Source: Pseudazoarcus pumilus
Lineage (GTDB): Bacteria; Pseudomonadota; Gammaproteobacteria; Burkholderiales; Rhodocyclaceae
Reading direction: 5' to 3'
NCBI RefSeq assembly: GCF_002872475.1
Contig: NZ_CP025682.1
Span: 248,001 to 312,000 of the forward strand
DNA length: 64,000 bases
Numbering within the stretch: the stretch's first letter is position 1; the number at the start of each line of letters is the position of its first letter. Below, piece by piece: positions 43,723 through 52,541 of the stretch. The notes beneath the pieces were generated by a model. That model did not search any database and had not been told where the DNA came from. It worked only from the letters and a program-made list of their open reading frames with translations. A program made the translations under genes and the position numbers.

Positions 43723-44283
43723 TCAGACGGTGTCGGCGGTCGCCGTCCATTCGCGGCAGATGCGCACGGTCTGCTCGGTGGCGAGGGGTTCGCGGGTCAG
43801 TCCGCAACGTGCGCCGCTGTCTTCGGTCAGGAAGTGGGCGCACTGGTGGCACAGGCCGAAGGCGCGTTGTCCGTTCACGCGCTGCATGGCGGTGAGCAGC
43901 GCGCGCAGCGGGTGTTCGAGTGCGGCGGCGCCGCCGGGTTGTTCGCCGAGGATCTGCTCCACGCGCTCGACCCAGCTCTCGTGCAGCACGGCTTCGCCTG
44001 CGGGGGTCAGTTGCAGGTGCACGCGCTTGCCGTGACGGGCGTCCCGCTGCTTGGTCAGATAACCCTTGCGTTCCAGCACGGCGAGGGTCTGCGACACCGT
44101 GCCGCGGGTGATGCCGAAGTATTCCGCGATGGCGATGGGCAGGTCGCTGTAGCGGTTGGCCAGCGTCAGGTAGTGCAGCACCTGGATGTGGATGGGCAGC
44201 AGGCCGTGCCGCGCGGCGTCGTCGCGCACCGACTGCTGGATGAGCGCTCCGAGGCGTTCGAGGAGGAGAGCGGTCTGGTTCAT
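43723..44283 (-). CDS. MarR-family regulator with C-terminal cysteine cluster
   Basis: 186 residues from the ATG at 44283. The winged helix has IAIAEYFGITRGTVSQTLAV and LERKGYLTKQRDARHGKRVH. After the usual MarR fold, four cysteines (145, 148, 160, 176) occur in FGLCHQCAHF, ARCGLTREPL and VRICREW, suggesting a metal, Fe-S or redox sensor. It is divergent from a cytochrome P460 gene. Two related sites, a 19-nt palindrome at 44348 and a half-like copy at 44296, lie between them. Confidence 0.88.
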   Translation of the reverse strand: MNQTALLLERLGALIQQSVRDDAARHGLLPIHIQVLHYLTLANRYSDLPIAIAEYFGITRGTVSQTLAVLERKGYLTKQRDARHGKRVHLQLTPAGEAVLHESWVERVEQILGEQPGGAAALEHPLRALLTAMQRVNGQRAFGLCHQCAHFLTEDSGARCGLTREPLATEQTVRICREWTATADTV

Positions 44284-44295
44284 GGCTGAGATGGT

Positions 44296-44366
44296 TCGAC
44301 TCGATACATTTGTTGACGCGCATGATAGAACGATTCTAATCTTAGTCATGCATCGAGTCGATGCAT
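44296..44366. promoter_or_regulatory. MarR operator candidates between marR and cytochrome P460 gene
   Basis: ATGCATCGAGTCGATGCAT (44348-44366) is a perfect palindrome with one central base. TCGACTCGATACAT (44296-44309) repeats most of one arm near the marR start. Confidence 0.65.
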
Positions 44367-44519
44367 AAACGGCCGTCCTGAGAAGTCGGCGCCGAGTGAG
44401 GGCCCGCATCGCGTGCATCTGGCGAGGCGACTTGAACCCGGTGCCCGCGCAGGTCATCGCGGACGGCTGCGCCACATCCACTCCGGCGCTGCGCCGGCCG
44501 ATCCGAATTGGAGGGATTC

Positions 44520-44999
44520 ATGATGAAACGCATGCTGACTGCTCTGAGTTCGATGGCGCTGGTCGTGCCGCTTGTCGCGGCGGATCCGCCCGTGCCCTAC
44601 CCGGAGGGGTATCGCGACTGGCATCACGTCAAGAGCATGGTGATCGAGGAGGGGCATCCGCTGTTCGAGGCCTTCGGCGGCATCCACCATCTCTACGCCA
44701 ACCCGCAAGCCGTGGCGGGCTACGCGGCCGGGAAGTTTCCGGATGGTGCGGTCATCGTGTTCGACCTGCTGGAAGCAGTCTCCGCCGACAACGCCGTGAC
44801 CGAGGGCGCACGCAAGGTCGTTGGCGTGATGCACAAGGACGCCAAACAGTATGCGGCGACCGGCGGCTGGGGTTTCGAGGGCTTCGGCGGGGGTGACCGG
44901 ACGAATCGTGTCGTGGGGGACAACGCGGCCGGCGCCTGTTTTGCGTGTCACGCACCGCAGAAGGATCACGACTACGTGTTCAGTCGCTTGCGCGATTGA
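44520..44999 (+). CDS. Cytochrome P460 family protein
   Basis: 159 residues with a signal peptide (MLTALSSMALVVPLVAA). The mature part starts with PYPEGYRDWHHVKSMVI, typical of P460, and carries a single c-type heme site CFACH near the end. Cytochromes P460 oxidise hydroxylamine or NO in the periplasm. It starts after TGGAGGG, and its MarR neighbour probably controls it. The NO-defence genes downstream make a reactive-nitrogen role plausible. Confidence 0.9.
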   Translation: MMKRMLTALSSMALVVPLVAADPPVPYPEGYRDWHHVKSMVIEEGHPLFEAFGGIHHLYANPQAVAGYAAGKFPDGAVIVFDLLEAVSADNAVTEGARKVVGVMHKDAKQYAATGGWGFEGFGGGDRTNRVVGDNAAGACFACHAPQKDHDYVFSRLRD

Positions 45000-45363
45000 G
45001 CGGCCGTGCCGCTGGATGCGTCGAGGGCGCCCGGTTCGTCGGCTGAGGTGTGGTCGACCGCCCGGGCACCTTCATCGTATTCACCAAAGTTCGGCCCGCT
45101 TCAGTGAATCCGCGCAAACCAGTTTTCCGCCCAACGTCTTGAAGTCCGCCGCTTGCAAGGAGATTGCCATCCACGCCTTCGGGTATCGAAGCGGTTAGGG
45201 TGCGCGCACCTGGTAGCGCGGGCCGAAGCCGAAGCGGGCGTAGCCATCACACCGCGTCAGCCCAGCCAGTTATCCGAATTTCCAGTCAGCCATTGACGAG
45301 TGCAAATGAATGCATGACTGGCCGTAGAATCTTCCTCTCCTGTTCATGGAGTGACGTTCGCCG
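45000..45363. other. Gene-free intergenic region
   Basis: 364 bp with no open frame of note. It contains the palindrome GGTGCGCGCACC near 45200 and nothing else recognisable; the promoter of the MscS-like gene is presumably in its last 100 bp. Confidence 0.5.
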
Positions 45364-45954
45364 ATGAAAACCCTTCTTCCCGAATGGGCCCAGCCCTGGG
45401 TTGCGACCATCACGCTGGGCCTGCAGGTGGTCGGAATTCTCGTCGGCACGTGGGTCGTGAACCTGTTGCTGCGTCGGCTGATGCATCGCGTCGCCGATCA
45501 CTACCATCTGTCGCGCGAAATCTTGGTCGTGACGAGGCGGTCGGTGGGCTTCGTGATCTACGCCTGTGCGTTGCTGCTGGTGCTCGACCGCTTCGGGGTC
45601 TCGGGTACGGTGTTGTGGACGGCCTTCACCGGCTTCGCGGCGGTCGCGGCGGTGGCGTTCTTCGCTGCGTGGAGCGTGCTCTCGAACATCTTCTGCACAC
45701 TGCTCATCCTGACCACGCGGCCGTTCCGGCTGTACGACCACATCGAGCTGCTCGAAGGCGGGGACAAGCCCGGCCTGAAGGGGCAGGTGGTGGACATCAA
45801 TCTGATCCACACCACCCTCAAGGAGCGTCTCGAGGACGGCAGCGACACCGTGCTGCAGATTCCCAATAGTCTGTTCTTCCAGCGCACGGTGCGCTGCTGG
45901 CGCAGGCCGCCGGCGATGAAGCTGCGCGACGACGGCGATGACGGCGAGTACTGA
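45364..45954 (+). CDS. Small MscS-family mechanosensitive channel protein
   Basis: 196 residues. Three hydrophobic helices; the third, AFTGFAAVAAVAFFAAWSVL and SNIFCTLLIL, is the pore helix pattern, followed by the beta domain TRPFRLYDHIEL and VVDINLIHTTLKERLEDGS. It lacks the large C-terminal domain of classical MscS, so it is a minimal version. It probably relieves osmotic stress in the inner membrane. Confidence 0.85.
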   Translation: MKTLLPEWAQPWVATITLGLQVVGILVGTWVVNLLLRRLMHRVADHYHLSREILVVTRRSVGFVIYACALLLVLDRFGVSGTVLWTAFTGFAAVAAVAFFAAWSVLSNIFCTLLILTTRPFRLYDHIELLEGGDKPGLKGQVVDINLIHTTLKERLEDGSDTVLQIPNSLFFQRTVRCWRRPPAMKLRDDGDDGEY

Positions 45955-45959
45955 AACGA

Positions 45960-45983
45960 CGACACCGGCTCTCGCCGGTGTCG
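45960..45983. terminator. Bidirectional hairpin between MscS-like and small hypothetical genes
   Basis: CGACACCGGC, loop TCTC, GCCGGTGTCG: a perfect 10-bp stem between convergent stop codons. Confidence 0.7.
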
Positions 45984-46011
45984 CGTGCTCATCGGTACGG
46001 ATGCGTTCCGT

Positions 46012-46236
46012 TCAGTTCTGGACTCTTGCGAATACCTCCCCTGTGTCGGTCATTTTGAAGGACCCGTCCGGCTGGGGGGCTGCGATGCGGTCCATGTACT
46101 TGACCTTGTAGCCCTCGAAGTCCCGGCTCAGGTGCGTCATCCCGAAGTCCAGGTAGCTGATCCCCCTGGAGACCTTCTGCAGAATCAGTTTTTTGCCGTG
46201 CTGGTTCTGGATCAGGATTTCCTCGTCGATCTTCAT
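46012..46236 (-). CDS. Small hypothetical protein
   Basis: 74 residues, not recognised. A very strong ribosome site (AAGGAGG) precedes the ATG at 46236, which supports this start over longer frames. The protein is polar with a short beta-rich pattern: MKIDEEILIQNQHGKKLIL, SRGISYLDFGMTHLSRDF, DGSFKMTDTGEVFARVQN. It has no signal or membrane segment. It is divergent from a LysR regulator that might control it. Confidence 0.75.
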   Translation of the reverse strand: MKIDEEILIQNQHGKKLILQKVSRGISYLDFGMTHLSRDFEGYKVKYMDRIAAPQPDGSFKMTDTGEVFARVQN

Positions 46237-46459
46237 GATTCTTCCTCCTTCCGAAATGGGCACCGCTGCCGCTTCTCTCTCTCCTTCCCTTGTCGATACC
46301 GGTCGTTTGCGGTGCTTGCCTGCAAAGTGGCTGCTCGCCCGGACGCTTGCGCCTGTCATCTTCCGGGCGAAATGTTGCATGTAGTATGCTTGTTTTCGGC
46401 GGGGCGTCAGTACGAAGTTTCTGCCAGTTCAGTGCACAGTTTTTGCATCGGGTCGTCGC

Positions 46460-47323
46460 ATGGATATCGAACTCGCCCGCACCTTTCTCGCGATCGTCCA
46501 CGGTGGCAGTTTCGTGGCCGCCTCGCAGCGGCTGCATCTGACGCAGACGGCGGTGACGGCGCGGGTGAAGAACCTCGAGACGCAGCTCGGATGCTCGCTG
46601 TTCGTGCGCAATCGGGCTGGTGCCCGCCTGACGGTCGAGGGCGAGCGCTTCGTCGATCACGCGCACAAGATGGTGCACGCCTGGGAGGCGGCGCGGCGTG
46701 AGGTACCCAACCCGCCCAGGCATCCCGACTGCCTGTTTCTGGGCTCCGAGATCAGCCTGAGCAATCCGCTGCTGCTGCAGTGGGTGCGTTTGTTGCGTAC
46801 TACCTTCACCCAACGGCGCGTGCATGTGGAAGTGGGCGACAGCTCGGTGCTGCAGCAGAAGCTGCTGCGGGGGGATCTGGATGCGGCGCTGGTTTACCGC
46901 CCGTTCTATTGCGAGGGCGTGCAGGTGGAGCAGTTGCTCGAGGAGAAGCTGATCCAGGTCGAGTCGGCGGCGCAGCGCGAACCCTACATCTACGTCGACT
47001 GGGGGCCGGACTTCCGCCGCGAACACGACGCGGCCTTCCCCTCGCGGCGCGAGCATGCGTTGTCATTCAATCTGGGGCCGCTGGCGCTGCACTATCTGTT
47101 CCAGTGCGGCGGGCGCGGCTACTTCCGCACGCGGGTGACCCGGCGGGCGCTGCGCCAGGGCACGATCCGCATCGTGCCCAATGCGCCCGAATTCACCTAC
47201 CCGGTGTTTCTGGTCTATTCACGCGCCCGCATCACCGACGAGCTGGAGCAGGCCTTTCCGCTGCTGCGCCGCATCGTGCGCGACGAATCGGACTGGGCCG
47301 AGCACTGGGAATTCTCGCCCTGA
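46460..47323 (+). CDS. LysR-family transcriptional regulator
   Basis: 287 residues. LARTFLAIVHGGSFVAASQRL and LTQTAVTARVKNLETQLG form the helix-turn-helix; the effector domain ends FPLLRRIVRDESDW. Target unknown; the divergent small gene and the convergent reductase are candidates. Confidence 0.9.
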   Translation: MDIELARTFLAIVHGGSFVAASQRLHLTQTAVTARVKNLETQLGCSLFVRNRAGARLTVEGERFVDHAHKMVHAWEAARREVPNPPRHPDCLFLGSEISLSNPLLLQWVRLLRTTFTQRRVHVEVGDSSVLQQKLLRGDLDAALVYRPFYCEGVQVEQLLEEKLIQVESAAQREPYIYVDWGPDFRREHDAAFPSRREHALSFNLGPLALHYLFQCGGRGYFRTRVTRRALRQGTIRIVPNAPEFTYPVFLVYSRARITDELEQAFPLLRRIVRDESDWAEHWEFSP

Positions 47324-47342
47324 GCGCGGCCCGCAGGTGCCG

Positions 47343-48500
47343 TCAGCCGGCCGCGTCGAAGGGTTTCGGGACCTTGCCGGCGAGTTCCTGACGGCGCGCG
47401 GTGGCCTTGCCGAGCAGCGCGAAACCGAGCAGATCGTCACCCGATTCGAACAGCGCGGCCACGCCCTCGGCGTCCGATTCGAGCCGCCATGTTCCGTCGG
47501 CGCCCGCCGGCGGCGGGCACACCACGGTGGGGCAGGCGGGCGTCTTCACGAGTACCGGCATCGCCGGATACTCGAGGGTGGTGTCGCTGCCGGTGAGGTT
47601 GGCGGCCAACGTGCGTGCCTGATGCATGATGGGCATCACGAAGGGCAGGTTGAGCCCGGCCACTTCGGCGCAGTCGCCCACCGCATGGACGTGGGCGACG
47701 CTGGTGGCGAGCTTGCGGTCGGTGACGATGCCGCGCTCGACCTCGCAGCCGGCCTCTCGCGCGAGCGCGGTGCGCGGACGCAGGCCCACGGCGGAGACCA
47801 CGAGGCCTGCATCGAGCGTGGTGCCGTCGTCCAGCTGCACGCGATAGCCGTCGTCGGCGCGTTCGACCGATTTTGCGCCGGCCTCCAGCCGGAAGCGCAC
47901 GCCGGCCGCTTCCAGCCGTTCGCGGAAATAGCCCGCGGCTTCGCGCGGCAGCAGGCGCCCGAGCGGACGGTCGGCGATGTCGACGACGGTCGTGCGGATG
48001 TCGCGCGAGAGCAGGTCGTTGGCGTACTCGCAGCCGATCAGGCCGCCGCCGAGCAGCACCACTTCGCGCACGCCTTCGAGCCGATCGGAAAAGCGCGCGA
48101 AATCGTCCAGGTCGTTGACCGAGATCACGTCGTCGGCGCCGTCGCCTTCCAGCGGCAGGCGGATCGGGTCTGCGCCGAGCGCCAGCACCAGCTCGTCCCA
48201 GGCGATGCGCTCGCCGCCCTTCAGTTCGACCTCCCGCTTTTCGGTGTCGATCGCGCAGACCTCGGTGTGCGCGCGAATGTCGGCGTCGAGTTCGTCGGCC
48301 ATCTTGGCGCATGGCTTCATCACCAGGCTGGCGGCGCTCTTGCCGGCCGACAGCGCGTTGGACAGCTGCGGCTTGGAATAGAAGTCGGCCGCGTCGCGGC
48401 TGACCACCATCAGGCGCGCGTCGCGGTCGAGCTTGCGGAACTCGCGCGCGAAGTTGTAGCCCGCCAGGCCGCTTCCGAGGATCACGATGGTGCGCTGCAT
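47343..48500 (-). CDS. FAD-dependent NAD(P)H oxidoreductase, rubredoxin reductase/NorW-like
   Basis: 385 residues. The FAD motif is TIVILGSGLAGYNFAREFRK, the NAD(P)H motif is VVLLGGGLIGCEYANDL, and VHAVGDCAEV is the second FAD motif. The C-terminal domain matches NorW and rubredoxin reductases that pass electrons to rubredoxin-type partners. It is divergent from nsrR and shares the NsrR-type operator, so an NO-related role is likely. No flavorubredoxin gene is in the window. Confidence 0.88.
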   Translation of the reverse strand: MQRTIVILGSGLAGYNFAREFRKLDRDARLMVVSRDAADFYSKPQLSNALSAGKSAASLVMKPCAKMADELDADIRAHTEVCAIDTEKREVELKGGERIAWDELVLALGADPIRLPLEGDGADDVISVNDLDDFARFSDRLEGVREVVLLGGGLIGCEYANDLLSRDIRTTVVDIADRPLGRLLPREAAGYFRERLEAAGVRFRLEAGAKSVERADDGYRVQLDDGTTLDAGLVVSAVGLRPRTALAREAGCEVERGIVTDRKLATSVAHVHAVGDCAEVAGLNLPFVMPIMHQARTLAANLTGSDTTLEYPAMPVLVKTPACPTVVCPPPAGADGTWRLESDAEGVAALFESGDDLLGFALLGKATARRQELAGKVPKPFDAAG

Positions 48501-48548
48501 GAGAACTCCTTGTCGTTGTGGCGGCCCTTGTGAAGGCGCCGCTCTATA

Positions 48549-48567
48549 GTGGTATCCTGTTTACCAC
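48549..48567. promoter_or_regulatory. NsrR-type operator
   Basis: GTGGTATCCTGTTTACCAC has 6-bp perfect arms (GTGGTA/TACCAC) around 7 bp, lying between the divergent reductase gene and nsrR, 45 nt before the nsrR start. The TGGTAT-like half-sites resemble NsrR sites. Confidence 0.65.
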
Positions 48568-48611
48568 GTTAAACGAGTCGCGACCAGTGCGCGACGGCAC
48601 GGGGACACCCC

Positions 48612-49079
48612 ATGCAACTGAACCGCTTCACCGACTACGGCTTGCGCGTGCTGATGTACCTGCACGGCTGCGATGCCGACGAACTGGTGACCATCGAGAG
48701 CATCGCACGTCGCTTCGAGATTCCGCAAAACCACCTCAACAAGGTCGTGCAGCGCATGGTGCGGGTGGGATGGGTGCATTCGCGCCCCGGACGCCATGGC
48801 GGCATCCGCCTGGCCGATCGCGAAACCTCCCTGCGCCTGGGGGATGTGTTGCGCGAACTCGAAGGTCACCCCTCGCTGGTCAACTGCACCGAGCCGCCGT
48901 GTCCGCTGCGTGGCGGCTGCCGTCTCAAGCAGGCGCTCGATGGCGGGCGCGACGCCTTCTATGCCGACATGAACCGCCACACGCTCGCCGATCTGGTGCA
49001 CCCGCCCACGCACGACCTGATCGCTGCGCTGCGCCGCGCCGAACCGGACGGTGCGCCGGCGGTCCGCCGTCGCGCCTGA
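48612..49079 (+). CDS. nsrR: Nitric-oxide-sensing repressor NsrR (Rrf2 family)
   Basis: 155 residues. MQLNRFTDYGLRVLMYL is the canonical start; the helix-turn-helix is IARRFEIPQNHLNKVVQRM. Cys92, Cys97 and Cys103 (NCTEPPCPLRGGC) are the Fe-S cluster ligands destroyed by NO. It lies 40 nt before hmp, which it should repress. Confidence 0.95.
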   Translation: MQLNRFTDYGLRVLMYLHGCDADELVTIESIARRFEIPQNHLNKVVQRMVRVGWVHSRPGRHGGIRLADRETSLRLGDVLRELEGHPSLVNCTEPPCPLRGGCRLKQALDGGRDAFYADMNRHTLADLVHPPTHDLIAALRRAEPDGAPAVRRRA

Positions 49080-49119
49080 TCTTTTCCCCTGTTCCCACCC
49101 TGATGTCCATGGAGTCCAA

Positions 49120-50316
49120 ATGCTGTCTTCGTCGTCCCGCGAATTGATTCACGCTTCCGTTCCCGTGCTGCGCGAGCACGGTGAAACCATCACGCGCTGC
49201 TTCTATGCGCGCATGTTCGAACGCCATCCCGAGCTGAAGAACCTGTTCAACATGGGCAACCAGCAATCCGGCGCGCAGCAGCAGTCGCTGGCCAGCGCGC
49301 TCTACGCCTACGCCGCGAACATCGACGACCAGGACGTGCTTGCCCCGGTGGTGGGGCGTATCGTGCAAAAGCACGTCAGCCTGGGCGTGCGTGCCGAGCA
49401 CTATCCGATCGTCGGCGAGAACCTGCTCGGCGCGATCCGCGAGACCCTCGGCGATGCCGCTACGCCGGAATTGATCGATGCCTGGGCCGAGGCCTATGGT
49501 CTGCTCGCCGGCGCGCTGATCGACGAGGAAGCGCGGGTGTATCGCGAAAAGGGCGTCCAGCCGGGCGAGTTCATGCCGGTGCGCGTTGCGCGCAAGGTAC
49601 GCGAGAGCGCGACCGTCACCTCCTTCCATCTGGAAGCGCTCGATGGCGGCAGCCTGCCGGCCTTCCAGCCGGGGCAGTACATCAGTCTCGCCCTGCACGT
49701 CGACGCGTTGGGTCTGCGCCAGGCGCGCCAGTACAGCCTGTCGGACGCGTCGCGCAAGGATGTCTGGCGCATCAGCGTCAAGCGCGAGGCGGACGGTTCG
49801 GTGTCGAACCTGCTGCACGACGACATCGAGCCCGGTGACATCGTCGAGGTCAGCGTGCCCTGCGGTGACTTCGTGCTCGACGAGCACGCGCAGGAGCGCC
49901 TGGTGCTGATCGGCGCCGGCGTGGGCATCACGCCGCTGCTGTCGATGCTGCACACCAGCCTGGATCGCTGGCCGGATCGCGCCGTGACGCTGTTGTACGC
50001 TACCCGCGACGGCGACCATCATCCGATGAAGGACGAAGTCGAATCGCTGGCCGGCACGCACGCCACTTTCGCGACGCATGTATGCTACGAAGCACCCTTG
50101 GCGGGCGACCAACAGGGACGCGACTTCGACCGCGCGGGCAGACTCGACCTCGATGTGCTCGAGCCTGCGATGTTGCCGCCCGACGGGCACTATTACATCT
50201 GCGGACCGGAGACCTTCATGCAGGCTCAGCGCTCCGCCCTGCGTGCGCGCGGCATCGACGCCGCCCGCATCCAGTGCGAAGTGTTCGGCCCGTCGCTGGT
50301 CGCCCACCTGAACTGA
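49120..50316 (+). CDS. hmp: Flavohemoglobin / nitric oxide dioxygenase
   Basis: 398 residues. The globin domain has proximal His85 (QKHVSLG), distal Tyr29 and Gln54 region QQQS. The FAD domain has RQYSLSD and the NAD domain GAGVGITPLLSML and YICGPETFM. It oxidises NO to nitrate in the cytoplasm. GGAG precedes the ATG. Regulated by NsrR upstream. Confidence 0.98.
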   Translation: MLSSSSRELIHASVPVLREHGETITRCFYARMFERHPELKNLFNMGNQQSGAQQQSLASALYAYAANIDDQDVLAPVVGRIVQKHVSLGVRAEHYPIVGENLLGAIRETLGDAATPELIDAWAEAYGLLAGALIDEEARVYREKGVQPGEFMPVRVARKVRESATVTSFHLEALDGGSLPAFQPGQYISLALHVDALGLRQARQYSLSDASRKDVWRISVKREADGSVSNLLHDDIEPGDIVEVSVPCGDFVLDEHAQERLVLIGAGVGITPLLSMLHTSLDRWPDRAVTLLYATRDGDHHPMKDEVESLAGTHATFATHVCYEAPLAGDQQGRDFDRAGRLDLDVLEPAMLPPDGHYYICGPETFMQAQRSALRARGIDAARIQCEVFGPSLVAHLN

Positions 50317-50335
50317 GCGCGGCCGGGGACCATCG

Positions 50336-51487
50336 ATGAAAGCCCTTCGTGAATGGCTCATCGCCTTCCGGCCGGCCCGATTGACGGCAGACCGCGCCGA
50401 GCGCATCCGCGCGTGCATCGGCGCGCTGATCGGCATCTTCGTGACCGGCATCACCAGTTACTGGCTGATCGGCAACACGCCGCAACTGCCCATGCTGATC
50501 GCGCCGCTGGGCGCTTCCGCGGTGCTGCTGTTCGCCGTGCCCAACGGCCCGCTCGCCCAGCCCTGGCCGATCGTCGGTGGCAACACCCTGTCGGCGCTGG
50601 TCGGCGTGACCGCGCTGATGCTCTTCGACAACCTGCCCACTGCGGCCGCCGTCGGTGTGGGCGGCGCGATCGCGCTGATGTTCCTCACGCGCAGCCTGCA
50701 TCCGCCCGGCGGGGCGGTGGCGCTGGCTACCGTGCTGGGCGGCGATGCGGTGCTGGAGCAGGGCTACATGTGGGCGCTGGTGCCGGTGGGGATGGAATCG
50801 CTCCTGCTGTTGGTCATCGGCCTGATCTACAACAACGCGACCGGCCGGCGTTATCCGCCGCCGCCGCCCGCGCCGACCACGCACAACACCGACGACAGTC
50901 CGCCGGGCGAGCGTCTGGGCTTCACCCAGTCCGACCTGGAAACGGTGTTGTCGCGCTACGAGCAGGTGCTCGACGTCACGCGCTCCGACCTGCAGACCAT
51001 CCTCAAACAGACCGAGATGGAGGCCTATCGCCGGCGCATGGGCGAGATCTCCTGCGCCGACATCATGTCGCGCGACCTGGTCACGGTGGAGTACGACACG
51101 CCGCTGATGCACGCGTGGTCGCGCCTGCAGTTCCACCGCATCAAGGCCCTGCCGGTGGTCGATGCCGAGCGCCGCGTGATCGGCGTGGTGACGCTGGTGG
51201 ATTTCCTCAAGCATGCGCGGCTGGATCGCTACGAGGGATTCCGCGACCGCCTCTACCGCTTTCTGCGCCGTGGCGGCGAAGACGGCCTGCGCCAGGTCGG
51301 AGAGATCATGACCGCGGAGGTCGAGACCGCGCGCGCCAATGAGCACATCGCCCGCCTCGTGCCCAAGCTCTCGGATGGCGGGCGACACCACATTCCCATC
51401 GTCGACGACGAGGAACGACTGGTCGGGATCGTCACCCAGTCCGACCTCGTCGCGGCCCTGTACCGCGGGTCTTCCCCGCAACCCTGA
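50336..51487 (+). CDS. HPP-family membrane protein with tandem CBS domains
   Basis: 383 residues. The N-terminal HPP module has about four helices with LIAPLGASAVLLFAVPNGPL and SLHPPGGAVALATVLGG. Two CBS repeats start near residues 240 and 320 (DIMSRDLVTVEYDTPL, IMTAEVETARANEHI). HPP proteins have been linked to nitrite transport, which would fit next to hmp; CBS domains suggest adenylate control. Confidence 0.9.
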   Translation: MKALREWLIAFRPARLTADRAERIRACIGALIGIFVTGITSYWLIGNTPQLPMLIAPLGASAVLLFAVPNGPLAQPWPIVGGNTLSALVGVTALMLFDNLPTAAAVGVGGAIALMFLTRSLHPPGGAVALATVLGGDAVLEQGYMWALVPVGMESLLLLVIGLIYNNATGRRYPPPPPAPTTHNTDDSPPGERLGFTQSDLETVLSRYEQVLDVTRSDLQTILKQTEMEAYRRRMGEISCADIMSRDLVTVEYDTPLMHAWSRLQFHRIKALPVVDAERRVIGVVTLVDFLKHARLDRYEGFRDRLYRFLRRGGEDGLRQVGEIMTAEVETARANEHIARLVPKLSDGGRHHIPIVDDEERLVGIVTQSDLVAALYRGSSPQP

Positions 51488-51509
51488 ACCTTCGTCAATG
51501 GAGGAAGCC

Positions 51510-51959
51510 ATGAGCACGACGGAAACCAACACCACGCCGATGAGCGACGCCGAACTGGCGGAGCTTTTCAACACCCTGCTCGAGTGCGAGCGTGCCGGCG
51601 TCAAGGTGCTTACCGAGTACGAGAAGGACTTTGCCGGCAACGACGAGGCGGTGCACACCATCGTCGAATCGCGGCGCGACGAGGGCAAGTACTGCAAGCT
51701 GATGTTCGACTTCCTGCGCGAACTCGGTGCCGACATCAGCCCCAGAACCGGGAGCTTTGCCGACAAGGCGCTGGCCGTGGAGGGCAAGGCCGAGCGTCTG
51801 GCCTTCCTCAACCGCGGTCAGGGCTGGGTCGCGCGCGAGATCGAGAAGGCCCTGCCGCGCATCGACCGCCCGCACATGCGCGAGGCGCTGCAGGAAATGC
51901 TCGACACGCATCGCGACAACATCGGTCGCACGGACGAGTTGATCGACGGCCTGTCCTGA
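51510..51959 (+). CDS. Ferritin-like helical protein (DUF6306 type)
   Basis: 149 residues, all-helical. ELFNTLLECERAGVKVLTEY and TIVESRRDEGKYCKLMFDFL resemble the helices of rubrerythrin-like bundles with Glu and Asp at metal-site positions. I associate the pattern with DUF6306 but am not certain. The function may be stress or metal related. It follows the HPP-CBS gene by 22 nt and ends at a hairpin. Confidence 0.75.
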   Translation: MSTTETNTTPMSDAELAELFNTLLECERAGVKVLTEYEKDFAGNDEAVHTIVESRRDEGKYCKLMFDFLRELGADISPRTGSFADKALAVEGKAERLAFLNRGQGWVAREIEKALPRIDRPHMREALQEMLDTHRDNIGRTDELIDGLS

Positions 51960-51965
51960 CCGAAG

Positions 51966-51988
51966 GCCGTTCTCGCGCGACGAACGGC
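51966..51988 (+). terminator. Hairpin after the ferritin-like gene
   Basis: GCCGTTC, loop of 9, GAACGGC, followed by TTAT. Likely end of the nsrR-hmp-HPP transcript. Confidence 0.5.
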
Positions 51989-52084
51989 TTATCGGAATAT
52001 GCGAAAACTTCGATTTCTTCGGCTAGATTGTCAGCTTCAGCGCCTTATCCGCGGGCTGGGTCCGCATCTTTGGGAGAGCGAAGC

Positions 52085-52495
52085 ATGGCGAACAAGAAGA
52101 TCGAAGACGTGGAAGGCATCGGGCCGGCCATCGGTACGAAGCTCAAGGCCGTCGGCATCAAGGACACCGACGGGCTTCTCGAGCGCAGCAAGACGCCGGC
52201 CGGTCGCAAGGCGCTGGCCAAGGACTCCGGCCTGACCGACAAGCAGGTGCTCAGGTTCGCCAACATGGTCGACCTCTACCGCATCAGCGGCGTGGGCTCG
52301 GAGTACGCCGAACTGCTCGAGGCGGCCGGCGTGGACACCGTGCCCGAGCTGGCGCGGCGCCGGCCCGACAACCTCAGCGCCGCGATGGCCGAGCTCAACG
52401 AGAAGAAGAAGCTCGTTCGTCGTGCGCCGACCGAAAGTGAGGTTGGCAAGTGGGTCGAGCAGGCGAAGCATCTGCCACGCGTGCTCGAATACTGA
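52085..52495 (+). CDS. DUF4332 helix-hairpin-helix protein
   Basis: 136 residues. EDVEGIGPAIGTKLKAVGIK and LYRISGVGSEYAELLEAAGV are two helix-hairpin-helix motifs, as in DUF4332 proteins. Similar folds bind DNA non-specifically. TTTGGGAGAG lies before the ATG. Role unknown. Confidence 0.85.
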   Translation: MANKKIEDVEGIGPAIGTKLKAVGIKDTDGLLERSKTPAGRKALAKDSGLTDKQVLRFANMVDLYRISGVGSEYAELLEAAGVDTVPELARRRPDNLSAAMAELNEKKKLVRRAPTESEVGKWVEQAKHLPRVLEY

Positions 52496-52508
52496 TTGCC
52501 CGCCCGCC

Positions 52509-52539
52509 GCGGACGGCCGCCCGGTGGGCGTTCGTCCGC
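52509..52539. terminator. Bidirectional GC hairpin
   Basis: GCGGACG/CGTCCGC and the inner CGCCC/GGGCG stack into one long stem between convergent stop codons. Confidence 0.6.
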
Positions 52540-52541
52540 GC

